Part shown: positions 1 to 13,907 of the stretch, piece after piece
Position numbering within the stretch: the first letter of the stretch is position 1
Layout: the number at the start of each line of letters is the position of its first letter
Origin: Xiphias gladius
Taxonomy: Eukaryota > Chordata > Actinopteri > Istiophoriformes > Xiphiidae
NCBI RefSeq assembly: GCF_016859285.1
Contig: NC_053420.1
Location: 22,531,045 to 22,595,044, forward strand
Length of the DNA stretch: 64,000 bases
Direction: 5' to 3'
The notes under the pieces: generated by a model
Told to the model about the DNA's origin: nothing
Database searches by the model: none
Seen by the model: only the letters and a program-made list of their open reading frames with translations
Position numbers and translations under genes: made by a program

Positions 1-517
1 CATTTAGATGAGCTGCACCAGAACTTCATTTTAAACCCAAAATATTCTGATTAAAATGAACCCAGAAGGAGACAAAGAGAACATTAAACATAATGCAGCG
101 TTTGTGACATGACATGCCTCGGATACCTTTCCTACTTGCTGCCTCAGAGCGGACGCAAATAGTTGATAGGAGACTGGTTAGTTAAAACTCTCTGCCGCAG
201 CTGAGGCACCAGCTGTATTGACTCGCTCATATTCCATTTTCAAAATGAATGGCTATATTGGCTCTATGATGACAATCCTAATCCTAGTAACCAAGTTTTC
301 TTTAGATAAACGTGGTTGCCTGCTCTCACTGACCTGTGTCAGCTAAAGAGATACCAGCTAGTATTGAGCACCAAAGTTTAGCATCTGTAATCATCATTTT
401 TGTGTTTCCCAGCAGATCAATCTCCTCAAAACTTGGCAAATTATTTAAAGGTTGTCTTCAAGTGTGTTTTTCAAGCCAAGTTAACAGAACTGATGAGTTT
501 TTCTCTCTTTCTAACAG
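1..517 (+). other. msi1: msi1 intron upstream of the first visible exon
   Basis: No coding exon recognised. By inference this is the 3' part of an msi1 intron, because the first recognisable exon (518) starts in mid-codon after a good acceptor, a pyrimidine-rich stretch ending in aacag. The RNA-recognition-motif exons of Musashi must lie upstream of the window. Confidence 0.7.
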
Positions 518-3085
518 GCTACCCAGGTTTTCAGACTACTACCTACACCAGTCGCAGTTACTCTGGAATCGCGCCTGGTTACACTTATCAGTTCCCAGGT
601 AAGTCCGTAATTCACCTTACAGCTGATTCAGGCTTTATACGTGGAGAGAAGGCAGGCTAAAGGATACGGGCTGTGGCATGTAGTAGTTGATTCAGCTGTG
701 AGCACCGGGGTCATGAAATGTATTCCAACTAGGAGACCCATGTGGAGGGATACATACACTGACACACGGTTAATACCATATTAACATCACTAGAGTCTCT
801 GGCTGCTTGTGGATATTAACAGTTTGATTTTTAAATTGTTCCTGTTGCTTTTCAAACTTTCCTCCCTCGCTACACATGTTTCAAATCTCAAATGTTGGTC
901 ATTGTCCTTTGATTTGGGATATTTGCCTGTTTTCCTCTTATATTCTTCTGTGTTTATTTTATCTACTTATGTAACCCCCTTTCATTTGGCTGTGGCGCCC
1001 CTCCTTTTCCTTTGCTCCCCCCTTCCTGCTCTTCATTACTGTAGATTTTAACTTGCTGTGCCTGTGTCTCCATGTTAACTTTCTACTGTGGCTACATGTC
1101 TGAGTTTGTGTGGCTTTATAGTCTGGCCGGTGGATGGTGACTGTATTTACAAGGCGCTCTCTCTCGACCTTCTCTGTTTCTAGAATTCCATTTAGAGAGG
1201 ACCCCACTCCTGACATCATCCCACCCCCCTGAGCTGGCAGGTCAGTGGCTCCTCACTCCTCCAAGGGCCCAGAAAGGGAAAAAAAACAAAACAAAACAAA
1301 GATATTTAGGAGCAGAAAGTCAAATGAAACTGCTGTGCGTTTTTGCAGTACTGCTGCTAAATGCACCCGGATGTCTGAGAATCTTCAAAGATGCAATGTA
1401 GAGCAAAAGCTTAACTGACCAAGGATCAGTTTGGATTCAGAGGTCTAAGGCTGCGTTTTCATTATCCTGTTTGATCCTGTTTGACATTGGATATGAGGTT
1501 TAGGTTTATTTGAAAGTTTTTTTCGAGAGTCACTACAGACTTTCAGAGTGGTTTCAATCTGAACATCACATACACAAGTATATGTCGAACTATTCCTGTA
1601 AGTGGTATGTAAAGCGACTGTTCTAGTGATGAGAACAGTTTATTGTTACTCTAACAGTAAACCATTGTCCTCAGGGGACAAAGTGGGCAAAAGCGTTTGT
1701 AGTTTTGTACAATCATTACACTCAAGTGATTTTTCAGCTGTTGTAGAAACGCATCTTTAGAGAAATCTGTGATGCTGTGGCTCCACTAATGACCCCTTAA
1801 ACTTACAATGAGCTATCTCTCCCTGTGAATTCTGGGGTCCTATTTACAAAGTGTCTTATCTTACCATTAATGGTGCTAAAAGCTCCTAGAAAAGAGCTGT
1901 TCACGAAGCTGCTGAGAGTGACTTCCTGACAAACTGAGAGAACTCCCAAGCTAAGATAAGGTGCGGGGTCAAAGGGTAAAAATGAAATGAGATTAAATGT
2001 TTAATTAAATTACTCTAGAAATTACATTAAATTAAAAAAAACAAAAACAACTTAAATTAAAAAAAGTTAAATCTAATTAAAAATAAAATTTAACTAAATT
2101 ATGAATTAAATGTATATTTATATATACATATTTTCCAAATTATGTCACAAATTTATATATTAAGAAACAAAGTAAAAGATTATCTTATAACTATTAAGTT
2201 TTCCTGTCTGATCAAATCTTCATCCTCTGATGGAGTAATTTTATATTGAAATGAAATCAGGTTCATACATTTATTTCATTTGTGGATTAGTTAATTTACA
2301 CTTCACGAACTGTCAAACAAATGTGGATCTGAATAGCACATTTTTGGTTTGAGGAATATTTCTCGCAGCAGAGATATTGTGCAGACTGTCATCTCCGGAC
2401 CTTATTGGATTGTTTTGATTTGTTGTTGAGATGATTTGATTCTTAAATTCACCTGCCATCACAATATGCGTTCAGAACTTCATTTTTGTTGTACTTTTCT
2501 GCATTATCTGCACAGTATTTAGGTGATTGTGAGCAGGTTTTAGTGACTTAGGACTTTTCAGGACTGCCCTCCTACTTATATCAGAAACGGACTTACTTTT
2601 AGCTCTACAGTGCTTTGCGATTTACTCATACACCACGAACTTTGGAGTCCTTAAGTTTTTATGAGTTTCACATTTAGCCGTAGGATGTTTTGTGAATAAG
2701 ACCCCTGATCTACAAGCAGCTCTGTCCTTATACTGCCATCCAGTGGTGCTAAGTTTTACTTAGATCTTTACTTGGAAATGTCGTCTTCCCCGTTTTCTCA
2801 GCAACATTATTTTGTTCCTTATTTAAAGAGCCTAAAACCGGATGTTATTGGGTGTTATATCATTGGTGCAGTTGGTTTTTGGATTTTACTCCCTCCACCA
2901 GTTGGATTTAAATCAGGTGACAGATGTGTGAGCAGATGTAGATTGTTACTTATGTTTTGATATGAGAGTGATCCACAGTGAGTTGTCTGTGCAATAATTT
3001 GGTTTATCTGGTGCAATCCACAGCCATTCCCCTGACTGCATATGGACCAATGGCAGCAGCCGCAGCAGCAGCAGTAGTTAGAGGT

Positions 3086-3138
<53 letters not shown>

Positions 3139-3247
3139 AGATGTGCTGAGACAAACCGTGTGTCTGCTTGTGCATGTTTGTATGCTTGCCTTAGGTAGAC
3201 TGTGAGTACAATGGCCTGCTTGGACAAATAAAAGAATATTTTTAGAC

Positions 3248-3304
<57 letters not shown>

Positions 3305-3522
3305 TGTGTGTAGAAAGCCCTCTAGTGTTTAAGACTGACTCGTCTCCTCTGTCTCTTAGGCTCCACCCCTTCACGCACAGCTGGTTTCCTGGGCACCAGC
3401 AGCCCTGGACCAATGGCTGACCTGTATGCTGCAGCCAATCAGGACTCAGGAGTCAGTAGCTACATCAGCGCCGCTAGCCCCGCCCCTAGCACAGGGTTCG
3501 GTCACGGTCTAGGGGTAGGTCA

Positions 3523-3587
<65 letters not shown>

Positions 3588-3732
3588 ACACACACAAACA
3601 CCCTACACACACTTGAATAAATGCATGGATGCGCTTATGTATTCACAAAGCAAATAGAGAGTGTATTCACTCTTGTTTGTGTGTCCTCAGGGTCCTCTGA
3701 TTGCTACTGCATTTACTAATGGCTACCACTGA
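518..3732 (+). CDS. msi1: Musashi RNA-binding protein 1, C-terminal exons (partial, 5' end outside window)
   Basis: Musashi-1 is a translational regulator of neural and other stem cells; it binds UAG-containing 3' UTR motifs through two RRMs, which are not in this window. Visible coding exons: 518-598 (YPGFQTTTY... to YTYQFP), 1184-1240 (EFHLERTPL...PPELA), 3024-3083 ([10 protein letters not shown], an alanine run, then VVRG), 3360-3514 ([12 protein letters not shown]...GFGHGLG) and 3691-3732 ([13 protein letters not shown], stop). All junctions are GT-AG and keep phase. The EF..ERTPL exon, the [16 protein letters not shown] block and the C-terminus fit Musashi-1 better than Musashi-2. The region is the low-complexity C-terminal tail, which in mammals contacts poly(A)-binding protein. 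The introns around exon 3360-3514 carry GT and CA repeats that abut the splice sites. Which teleost msi1 copy this is cannot be decided here. Confidence 0.95.
1241..3023 (+). other. msi1: msi1 intron
   Basis: Non-coding. It is AT-rich between about 1985 and 2160, with short A- and T-rich runs. I see no conserved element or mobile element. The short open frames here have no recognisable protein and no matching splice context. Confidence 0.7.
3088..3134 (+). repeat. (GT)n microsatellite directly at the msi1 donor
   Basis: About 47 bases of GT repeat start four bases after the donor GT at 3084, so the 5' splice site of exon 3024-3083 (gag|gtacgt) merges into the repeat. Confidence 0.95.
3249..3310 (+). 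repeat. (GT)n microsatellite upstream of an msi1 exon
   Basis: About 52 uninterrupted bases of GT, then a short imperfect tail, ending about 50 bases before the exon at 3360. It is complementary to the CA repeat on the other side of that exon. Confidence 0.95.
3524..3596 (+). repeat. (AC)n microsatellite just after an msi1 donor
   Basis: About 57 bases of AC repeat plus an imperfect tail, beginning nine bases after the donor of exon 3360-3514. The transcript has AC here and GU at 3249-3310, so the two can base-pair. Confidence 0.95.
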
Positions 3733-4485
3733 GAAGACTCAGGTCACTGAAGATGGGAGGGCTCCTCCTCTGCTGATGAGCCAATCACAATGCTGGCTGC
3801 CCACTGATGGCACAACCTGATTGGCTGGCCACAGGCTCTACCGGGCTCTCCTGGCTCCCTGTGGCTTCACCCACCGACTGAATATCTTTTTAAATCCTGA
3901 ACTCTTGTTTTGCTGTACTAATCTCACTTCAACATAACGTCCCCGTCTCACCTCTTTTGTCCTCATGTAGTCTAATAACTAGATTCCACCCACTGTTATC
4001 CTTTTCTTTCGAAGCTGAGAAAAGAAAACTGCAAAAAAAACAACAAAAAAACAAAAACAAAACAAAACATAACAAAAAACAAAAAAATCTCCGAGGATAC
4101 ATTTGTCATCTTCTACAAAGACACACAGGACTATTTTGAGTTTTTTTTTTTAACTATTATTTTATTTCAATGTGATATTTCATTTCATCATGAAATCCTT
4201 CAAAGCTGTTACTGATGTGACCAGAAAGAGAAAACGCCGTGCGAGATGGGTCTTTGTCTGAAAACCATTTTTAACAAAGAAAGAACAAATCCAACAAAAG
4301 TCCTTTTTTTTAAACTCCAGCTTCATGGAAACACGGAAAAAAACTAAAATGTATATTTTGGTAGTCTTTAAAAACAAAACCTTTGTAATATTGTTATTAA
4401 TATTGACATAATAATGATAATCTGTAAGGTATTTTATTCTGTAATTGGTTTTAAAGCAATGTTTTTATGTCTTCCTGTAAGATAT

Positions 4486-4493
4486 TGTACATA
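4486..4493 (+). promoter_or_regulatory. Candidate Pumilio response element in the msi1 3' UTR
   Basis: The bases TGTACATA match the Pumilio core UGUAHAUA. One such 8-mer in 2.3 kb could be chance; placement in the 3' UTR of a translational regulator makes it worth noting. Confidence 0.35.
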
Positions 4494-6035
4494 GACGTTG
4501 GGGTGGGGGGTGGAGGGGTTACTGAACCGGCTGGCATGTCATTGGTTGGTTTGGAAAGGGTTAACAGCACGATGTCATCTACTACTTTGTGCGGTCATCT
4601 CACTACTTTGATCAGTATGCATATGGTATATGTGTACGTTGTTGGCCAGTCGGCTCCGGCGTCGCCTCAGTGACGTGACTGTTGAGAGCTTCCAGGAGTT
4701 CGTCTGGCGTGCTCGTTCAAAACACGTTGAAAAAGCTGTTTTTGTTACAAAGTCATCACTTTGTGTGCTTTGCTTCTTGAAAAAGCAACTTTGACTTTAT
4801 AGTTTTAACACCATGATGAACCAGATTTCTTGCATCTTCATGAAAACTACTTCAGATTAAGATGATGGACTACGGGAGAATAACAACTTTAACCAGGAGA
4901 AATCAGGGGTTCATGGGGTCGGGGGTTGACTTGACTTCCTCTTTTTCTGAAAATATTATATATATTTTTTTGTGCGATTCACTTCTTAATGTTCTTTTGT
5001 TTATTTTCTTTTTTTAAAAAAAATTCTTTAATGCGGTGTTCTCCACCGTGAAAACAAATGAAGGACATTCTCAGAGAAGCAATTGTAGGAAACATCATGG
5101 TCATGTTCTGTCCTCTTATCACTATTGAAGGTGCATGTGATTGCGTCTGAGTGTGTGTGAGTGAGTGTTGTGCGCATACATCAAGGTGTAATATGGAACT
5201 ACTTTTGGCAACGAAGGAGCATTTCGATTGCCTCTTTTTTGGTACTGAAAAAAAAAAACGATCGCCCTGTTCCATTTTGGCTCATCTGCTCCTCTCCCCT
5301 GCCTCCCTCCCATTTCATATTTAGTTTTAATAAATTTGTGCTCCTCTGGAACCGACATATTATTGTTAATATAGAGTTGCTGCTCCGTGTAGTGGTGAAC
5401 AGAGGGGGTTTGGGCAGGGAACCAGAAATGGAACAGGGTCTCGCTCCCAGTCGGCTCTGATACAGGACCTCAGTACAGACAACACTGGCTGGCAGGAAAA
5501 GTCAAAAAGCTGGAACGAATTCAACATTTGCAAAACACAAGTAGGCTGTTTGTTCAGCCTTCTTGCTGCAGCCTGTTTGATGTTCAGCACAGCAGAAAAC
5601 TTCCTGATCCAGCCAGTAGTTCCTCTGTCAGACCACCTGGGACACGACACAAAACTACTGCTGGACACCAACACTGTAACTTTTTAACTTACAATAAAGC
5701 AATAAGTTATTTTTTACCTTACATATGAAAATAGTACTATTATTGGTAATAGCAGACGACGTGTGGATAATTCTGCGGCATTAAGACTTATTTTCAGAAA
5801 AAAAAGAAACTATATTTTTCTGTTTTGAGATCTTGTTCCCCTTGTATATTGATTTTAATGATGTCTTTTTGTTGTGTTGATGTAAGGAAAAGGGCCAATG
5901 CTTTGAATGGAGCGTGTAGCTCTACATGAGCTCAGTTAAAGTTTAAGATTTGGGCTGTCCTCTGCCAAGCTTTACAGCAATGCTTTTATTATTTTCTTTG
6001 TTTTTTTTTTCTGACAATTTCAATTTTAAAATCCT

Positions 6036-6041
6036 AATAAA
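6036..6041 (+). terminator. msi1: Poly(A) signal, distal, msi1
   Basis: AATAAA in an AT-rich stretch, followed about 20-35 bases on by TG- and T-rich sequence. Earlier AATAAA hexamers at 5329-5334 and 5693-5698 could give shorter 3' UTRs. Confidence 0.6.
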
Positions 6042-6060
6042 TTATTCTAAAGCATTTGAC

Positions 6061-7655
6061 TGTGACTGTTTTTTTTTGCTGACCAGCGATGGCATACAAT
6101 CTTAGGTGCCGGAATGCAACCTTTAATTTTGCGAACCTGTTTTTCTCCCAGTCTTTATATAAAATGAATTCAACTTAAAGCTCTCCCTGTAATAATTTTA
6201 TGAATTTGGTGACCTCTCGTGGAAGTATAAAAAATGACACCCCCTCACCAAGAGGATTTGATCTGGAGATTCATGCCTTTCTGGCAAAAACTTTGACCCC
6301 GAATATTCTGACTTCCACAACAAGTGTCCAGCACCGACAATTTTAAAGTTGAAGCTAATTGTGTGCACCTCTGAATTTCTTGAGTGAAAACCACTCTCTT
6401 GTTTTACCATGAATTGAAGAAAAAAAGTGTCAATGGTGGCAGAAAATATCAGCGAGGACACCAGGTTTGAAAATGTATATTTTGTTTGTTTAGATTCTCA
6501 CGTAGCCTTCAGAGTCCAAGTTGACCATTTGTGCTGCTCTTCATTCTGTGCACAAACTCGTGCAAACTAATCGTTCTTGCGTATTTGGTTTGAAACCACC
6601 GACCCAGTTTTCGACAGGACCGTTTTTCTACGAGCATAAACTTGCCAAAATAATAATCCAAAAGATGCCATAATTATATAAACTTTCTTAACATAGAGGC
6701 TTCAAAAACCTGTGACAGTTACATTCTGTGCCTGCCACCATTACTCTGTCTACTCTGGGCCCTGACCTGACCCTTTGTGGCCCTGGTGCCGTGTCTGTTA
6801 GCCTTTCTCATTGACCACATGCCTCTGCCTCTCAGATCAGGGAGATGCCCATCAATTGCTTTTAGCCACGGTACCAGCATGGCCGTAGGGTTGGCAACAT
6901 CAATCTGTCCGTCGTTCAGTCCACCACTGCAAGTGATTGCAATTCATTATGTGGAGAACATGATTGTAGGGAATCTTGCAAAACTAATGACATTCCCAGC
7001 AAAGTTAAAAGAGTTAAAAGCTCCAAATGACGAGACGATTCAAAGATACAGTAAATGTGATAGTTCCCATGCACAGCCTGATTGTTTCAACTGTTTCCAT
7101 CCGTTTTAAATTGAACTGCGACAGTTCCAGACAATCAAAAACATAGGGGTAAGGGGTGCAGCCGAATCCCTGATCCTCCTACACTGTGTGTGGTTAACTG
7201 TGTTAACAACATTCATACACGTTAGATGGCACTGAACTGTCAAAGGGGATCATTTCCATGTATCAGCATGTTGTGTGTTTCCGTGAGGTGCCAGCAGTGG
7301 TAAACAGTCTGATCCCTCACACTTCTACCTAGGGAGGGTCCTGGATGGAGGCCAGCAGGGTTAGGGATCCTGTCCTCTCTCTTACCTCACTCCCTCTCTA
7401 CTCTCTCCCCACAAACTTAATTTTTTTCCAGCTTCGGAAGAGGACTAGAACTGGCACGCAACACAACAGACTCATCAACGGGACTTTTGAACTCCTGGTT
7501 TCAAACGTTTTCAAGTTAGAAGTTGGACTTCAGCTCCTCAAGTTGGATTTCTGTTCTTTCAGGTTCTGCTTATTTGCAGCTTATTCATAACGTTTCAAAC
7601 TTTTTAATTTGGTTGTTTTTCACCCCCTGACTGTTTTTCATTGCAGTCAAGTACA
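6061..7655. other. Intergenic stretch with possible tmem233 5' UTR
   Basis: No coding exon recognised. The 3' part may hold tmem233 5' UTR and promoter: pyrimidine-rich sequence at about 7620-7646 ends in ttgcag nine bases before the tmem233 start codon, so that ATG may lie in a second exon. A similar acceptor-like site occurs near 7430. Open frames such as 6777-7109 resemble no family I know. Confidence 0.5.
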
Positions 7656-9275
<1,620 letters not shown>

Positions 9276-9970
9276 CACCGTGGTTGTGGAGAGAGGGGGA
9301 GAAGAGAAATAAGGCACTTGACAGAAAACTGCAAGAGGACATGCTGAACCTCTGTGGATCTCTGGACGGAGTCAGGTGGGCGGTTCATACCATCCGCCAA
9401 TGAAAGGACTCGACTCATGTTTACTAAAATCTGTACATCACTTCCTCTCATGTTTCCTGTTCAGTATATGGACAACCAAACACTATAAAATGTGATGCAT
9501 GTATACAACCTTCAAGTAATTCATTTCAATGATGCTTTGAATTAAAAAAGGTAGCTTTCTACAAGTGTGTGGGGAATCCACAGTTCACAGCTATGTTTTG
9601 CTAGGTCGTGATGCCCTATGTGACAAAATGTATCTTCAGTGTTGTTGTTTTTAGCTTGAAAATATTGCCAGAACTAGGATGATGATAGTGATAGAATGAC
9701 CTCAGAATACATATTTTATCCATTACAAAAAGTTGTGATAAATTAATTCCAATGATAGTAATGAGAATAAAAACAATAATAATAACAATAACGATAATAA
9801 TAACATTAATAGCATTTATTTTCTTTAATGTTACTAGTCTAAAATGATTAAGCTTTGTAATATTTAGTAATGGCATTGATATTTTGTGCTACAAAATATT
9901 TATTAATTATTATGATAATGTGTCTGTCTGTGGTTACAAAAATAAAATAACTTTCTAACGTATATGCCTT
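9276..9970 (+). other. tmem233: tmem233 3' UTR with poly(A) signal
   Basis: Follows the proposed stop codon. AATAAA at 9941-9946 is the best signal. ATT-rich repeats occur near 9750-9810. The end point is an estimate. Confidence 0.5.
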
Positions 9971-12900
9971 GGGACTTTTTCTCACGGTGTATTAATTAGC
10001 TCTAGACATTTCTAGAAACCTAAAGCTTGCTTGTGAGAATTAGATGCAAACTTGTCTTTGTCCTCTGATTCCTGTTTTAACAACATACAAAATATATGGC
10101 ATCAGATTAGATTAATAGTAGATTAGATGATTTTCATCAGGTTAATGAAAGGATTTTCTCACACTGTTTCCTGTGTGGATTTATATGCCATGGCATGGCT
10201 CCAGCCTGTCCCAAACTTGGCATCAAAGCTATTATATAAAAGTAAACACAAACCAAAAGATCATATTACTTGTCTTTGAGATTCTTTACACCTGTTAGGT
10301 ATTAGATCCTCACACCCCCACCTCTTTGTAACGATTCACCCTTTAAATAAGGTTTAAAACTAGGAGTTAATGCACTTTGTTATGAGTTACAATTAAAATT
10401 TGAAATATTTCACTTTCACCGTAGCTCACTGAGAACTCTCCATGAACCTTGAACTACAACCTGCTTCGCTGGGAAATTGTCTTGTAGTCTGATATGTCAT
10501 AGTATACGCCAAACTAAATATAGCAGATTTGCCCTCTGCATTGCAGGTTGTCCAGCCTTTCACATGGTCAAGCAAAACCAACCCTGCTGCGAGGTAACTG
10601 GAACATATTAACAGAGTCATAGGAGGTGGGAGGAAATAAAGTGATGATTCAGATGGGTTCAAGCACGAGGGTCCTGACGTTGTTCGTGCATTTCATCTCA
10701 TCTCATAACTCATCTTTTTTTTAATTGTTGCTATTGGAAAACAACACTTTCAGGCTTTTTTCATTCATTTCACAGCTCTCCATCCTATAACAACGTGCCT
10801 CGTGGACCCTGAGGACATCCAAATTACACATACATGCTCTACACGGAACGGAATGAAATGCACCGCTTGCATCTTCTTATTTGATTTGCAGTATGAGCCT
10901 TTTCCATCAAACCAATTTTCAGTACACAGGTGCAATTCAAAGCAGTGCCTCTGATGTGAAAGACCTGCTGCCAAGTTTCAGTGGTTATTCTAATGCACTT
11001 GGACAAATTAGGTTTGGCAGTAATCTTGTACTATTATCTCCGATTACTTGAAAGAAAAATGCAGCGTGTTTGTAGTTCCACCTCTTTGATGTCACACCAA
11101 AGCAGAAATTGAGAGAAGAAGATGAAAAATGAAACGAGTGCAGGGTTTAGGCGACTTGAAAGCACTTAGCAGGATTATCAAGGGAGCAAGGTAGACTTTG
11201 TGACAGCAAAGTGATTACCACAAAATATAATGAAGCTCCTTTGTACTGAAAATTTCCCACAAACAAAACTAATTAACATAGTTTTCATTCAATTTTTCAT
11301 GCTACATTAAAGGCAGAGTCTGATTTCCAGCTTTGTGAGACAGCTGCTTTAGAATAGTGAATTATTTTCTTGTCCAGCTCACATCCGCGGCATCAGGTCA
11401 CCTGAAGCTGTGCTGTTGTGTTGCTAGCTGCAATTCATTTGGAGAGCACTCCATGACTCACATGAAGTGCTCATAAATAGGCCACTCAAACCAGCTGCGT
11501 CCATTAGCACCAGATAGAGCCTCCACGCGCACATATCCCATGACGAGTTCCTCCCAGGGAGCAGCAGTTTGATCCAGTTTGAATAAATGAGAGAGGATGA
11601 CTGTGGGAATGATGCTGAGCAGGCAGGGAAACATAAACATGCATTTACCTGATTCCACAAGACTAAACATCGTGGAGGATTCACTTTTCTATACTGACAA
11701 AATATTTTCTTTACAGTTACATTTTATTTTACCTGCTTTAATTTTTAAAATACATTTTTTGTCTTAGTTTCATTAGAGCTGCAACAGGACAAGCGGTAGA
11801 CACAACATAGACGTACTATCACCTGATAGAATCGCTAAGGGGAAAATGTGTTGGCAAACTCTCGCCCATTTACACATCCAGCAGATACGGAGCAACATTA
11901 TTATTCATTTGGAGTCATGTTTCAGGCCGCTTGGCGAATGTAAGTCCCATATTCCCTCTCATTTTAGCTGTATTTTTGGTTTCTACCAACTCCTGCCATA
12001 CGTTCCACTGCGTTGACTAGCTAGTTGCTAACTTTGTCTGTCTGCTGTTTGGTGCCTAAGAGGTAGTGTACAATGGGTTTTTTGCTGCCTGCATCTGGAA
12101 ACAAGTGCTAATGAGAGCTGTGAGAGTGAACCAAAACAGTAAAGTTCCCAGCCTGAAAACCAAAAAACAATAAGCTGAGAAATTCTAAAATGCTCTGTAG
12201 AGCTGAAGGTAACTGCAAAGTTGGGAGAGAATTCTCAGTGGGTTCATCCCATAAGTGACCAGATTCACATACACTTGGTTATGTGACCTCAACAACTATA
12301 ATACCTACAGTATGTTGCGTTAACCATGATGTGATCATTACAGTTACATTTTATTGTGACATTTATTACTATCAATGGGGACCAACAGGGTAATTCAGCA
12401 CTGCTACATTTTGTTGCAGTGGGTCAGTGAATACATTTCGCACTCACATGAGAAAACTGTCATCTCACATTTGTAGCTGTCTGTTGAGATGCTTTTCACT
12501 CTGTTCATAATTGTGTTAACACAGTATTGTGACATACACATCTACAGTGATATTACTTACATTGACTCATAACTTTGTCCTCTTGAAGTGGTGCTCACTA
12601 CTGATTATTACAGACACTAAGAACAGTTTAACTGGATGGTTGTCAAGAGAGATCTGATTATGGTGTTACTTTACGTAAAAGAATTTCATTAGGCTTGGTG
12701 TGCTGTGTTGGGTATATTTTAATACCCATACCTATTTACCCTATTGTTTAAGAATTGTATAATAATTTTTAAAAATCAATATATCATAGAGAATAACCTG
12801 TAAGAAGTGGCTTTCTGCTTCAATATGTCTTCTGTATGACAGGAATGACCTTTGAAAACACATGTGGTAGAAAAATCATTGCCACAAACTGGGTCATGAC

Positions 12901-12994
12901 TGTGGCTCATACACATTAGAAAAGTAGGGATGATCCATCTTACAGAACATATCGTCATCACATGAATAATGGCTGTTAACATTTACTGTGTGTG
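9971..12994. other. Intergenic, no gene recognised
   Basis: Mainly AT-rich sequence without splice-supported coding potential. Two overlapping minus-strand frames at about 11424-11684 are open for 70-86 codons but match nothing I know. The junction between the msi1/tmem233 block and the enho/dnai1 block probably lies between here and about 18 kb. Confidence 0.6.
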
Positions 12995-13907
12995 TAGCTC
13001 TGGAAAAATTAAGAAACCACTGCAAAATTATCACTCTCTCTGATTTTACTATTTATAGGTATATGTTTGAGTAAAATGAACATTTTTGTTTTATTCTATA
13101 AACCACTGACACCAGTTCTCCCCAAGTCCAAATAAAAATATTGTCCTTTAGAGCATTTATTTGCAGAAAACGACAAATGGTCAAAATAACAAAAAAGATG
13201 AAGTGTTTTTAGACCTAAACAAGTTCATATTCATTTTTAAACATTACAATACTAATGTTTTAACTAAGGAAGAGTTCAGAAATCAATATTTGGTGGAATA
13301 ACCCTGATTTTCAATCACAGCTTTCATGCGTCTTGGCATGCTCTCCACCAGTCTTCCACATTGCTGTTGGGTGACTTTATGCCACTCCTGGCCAAAAAAA
13401 AAAATTCAAGCAGCTCAGCTTTGTTTGATGGCTTGTGACCATCCATCTTCCTCTTGATCACATTCCAGAGGTTTCAATGGTGTTCAGGTCTGGAGATTGG
13501 GCTGGCCATGACAGGGGCTTGATCTGGTGGTCCTTCATCCACACCTTGATTGACCTAACTGTATGGCATGGAACATTGTCCTGCTTGAAAAACCAATCCT
13601 CAGAGTTGGGGAACATTTTCAGAGCAGAAGGAAGCAAGTTTTCTTCCAGGATAACCCCTCCTACGTGGCTTGATTCATTGAGCTCATTTGCGGTACTACT
13701 AGCACTGTTTTTGCCATCCAGCTGGTCCTATTGCAAGAGGATAATGATGATCACAGCAGTGGTTTTTATACTCTTCCTCGTTAAATAAGATTTGGTTCAG
13801 GTGATCACCTAATCAGTTCCTCATTAAGTAGAATGAGGTGTGCTTGTGTTGGAATTCAACAGATACTGGAATGGAATGGAGTGGTCTCTTAATTTTTTCG
13901 AGAGCTG
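12995..13907 (-). mobile_element. Internally deleted Tc1/mariner-type transposon
   Basis: Imperfect terminal inverted repeats: the left end reads gctctggaaaaattaagaaa, the right end in reverse complement cagctctcgaaaaaattaag. The right end is followed by TA, part of a TATATA tract, as expected for Tc1 insertion. On the minus strand the interior encodes pieces of the transposase C-terminus: a block equivalent to QEWHKVTQQQC..LVESMPRRMKAVIENQGYSTKY on the left, and the [15 protein letters not shown] motif just beyond an A-run. The DNA-binding N-terminus and most of the catalytic domain are missing, and a frameshift breaks the motif in this copy, so it cannot be autonomous. Length about 0.9 kb against the usual 1.3-1.6 kb. 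Confidence 0.88.

Larger units (their letters stand above)
3733..6060 (+). other. msi1: msi1 3' untranslated region
   Basis: Follows the msi1 stop codon without a recognisable splice site. It is about 2.3 kb long, with A- and T-rich runs and several AATAAA hexamers. Long 3' UTRs are usual for Musashi mRNAs. The 3' boundary is placed just after the last hexamer (6036) and is an estimate. Small open frames inside it have no recognisable product. Confidence 0.75.

Noticed and set aside
336..660. Two overlapping plus-strand open frames of 86-88 codons
   Set aside because: One contains the msi1 exon 518-598 with intron on both sides, the other is its shadow in a second frame. Only the exon is coding.
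2855..3616. Open frames made of HTHTHT repeats
   Set aside because: They are translations of GT/CA microsatellites on either strand. Only the embedded msi1 exons are real.
6777..7109. 110-codon frame between msi1 and tmem233
   Set aside because: No ATG at the start, no family resemblance, no supporting splice pattern.
11424..11684. Overlapping minus-strand frames, one rich in hydrophobic residues followed by WFEWPIYEHF
   Set aside because: The sequence looks somewhat protein-like, but no family was recognised and no partner exons with matching phase were found nearby. A homology search would settle it.
13435..13788. 117-codon plus-strand frame
   Set aside because: Antisense shadow of the decayed Tc1 transposase.
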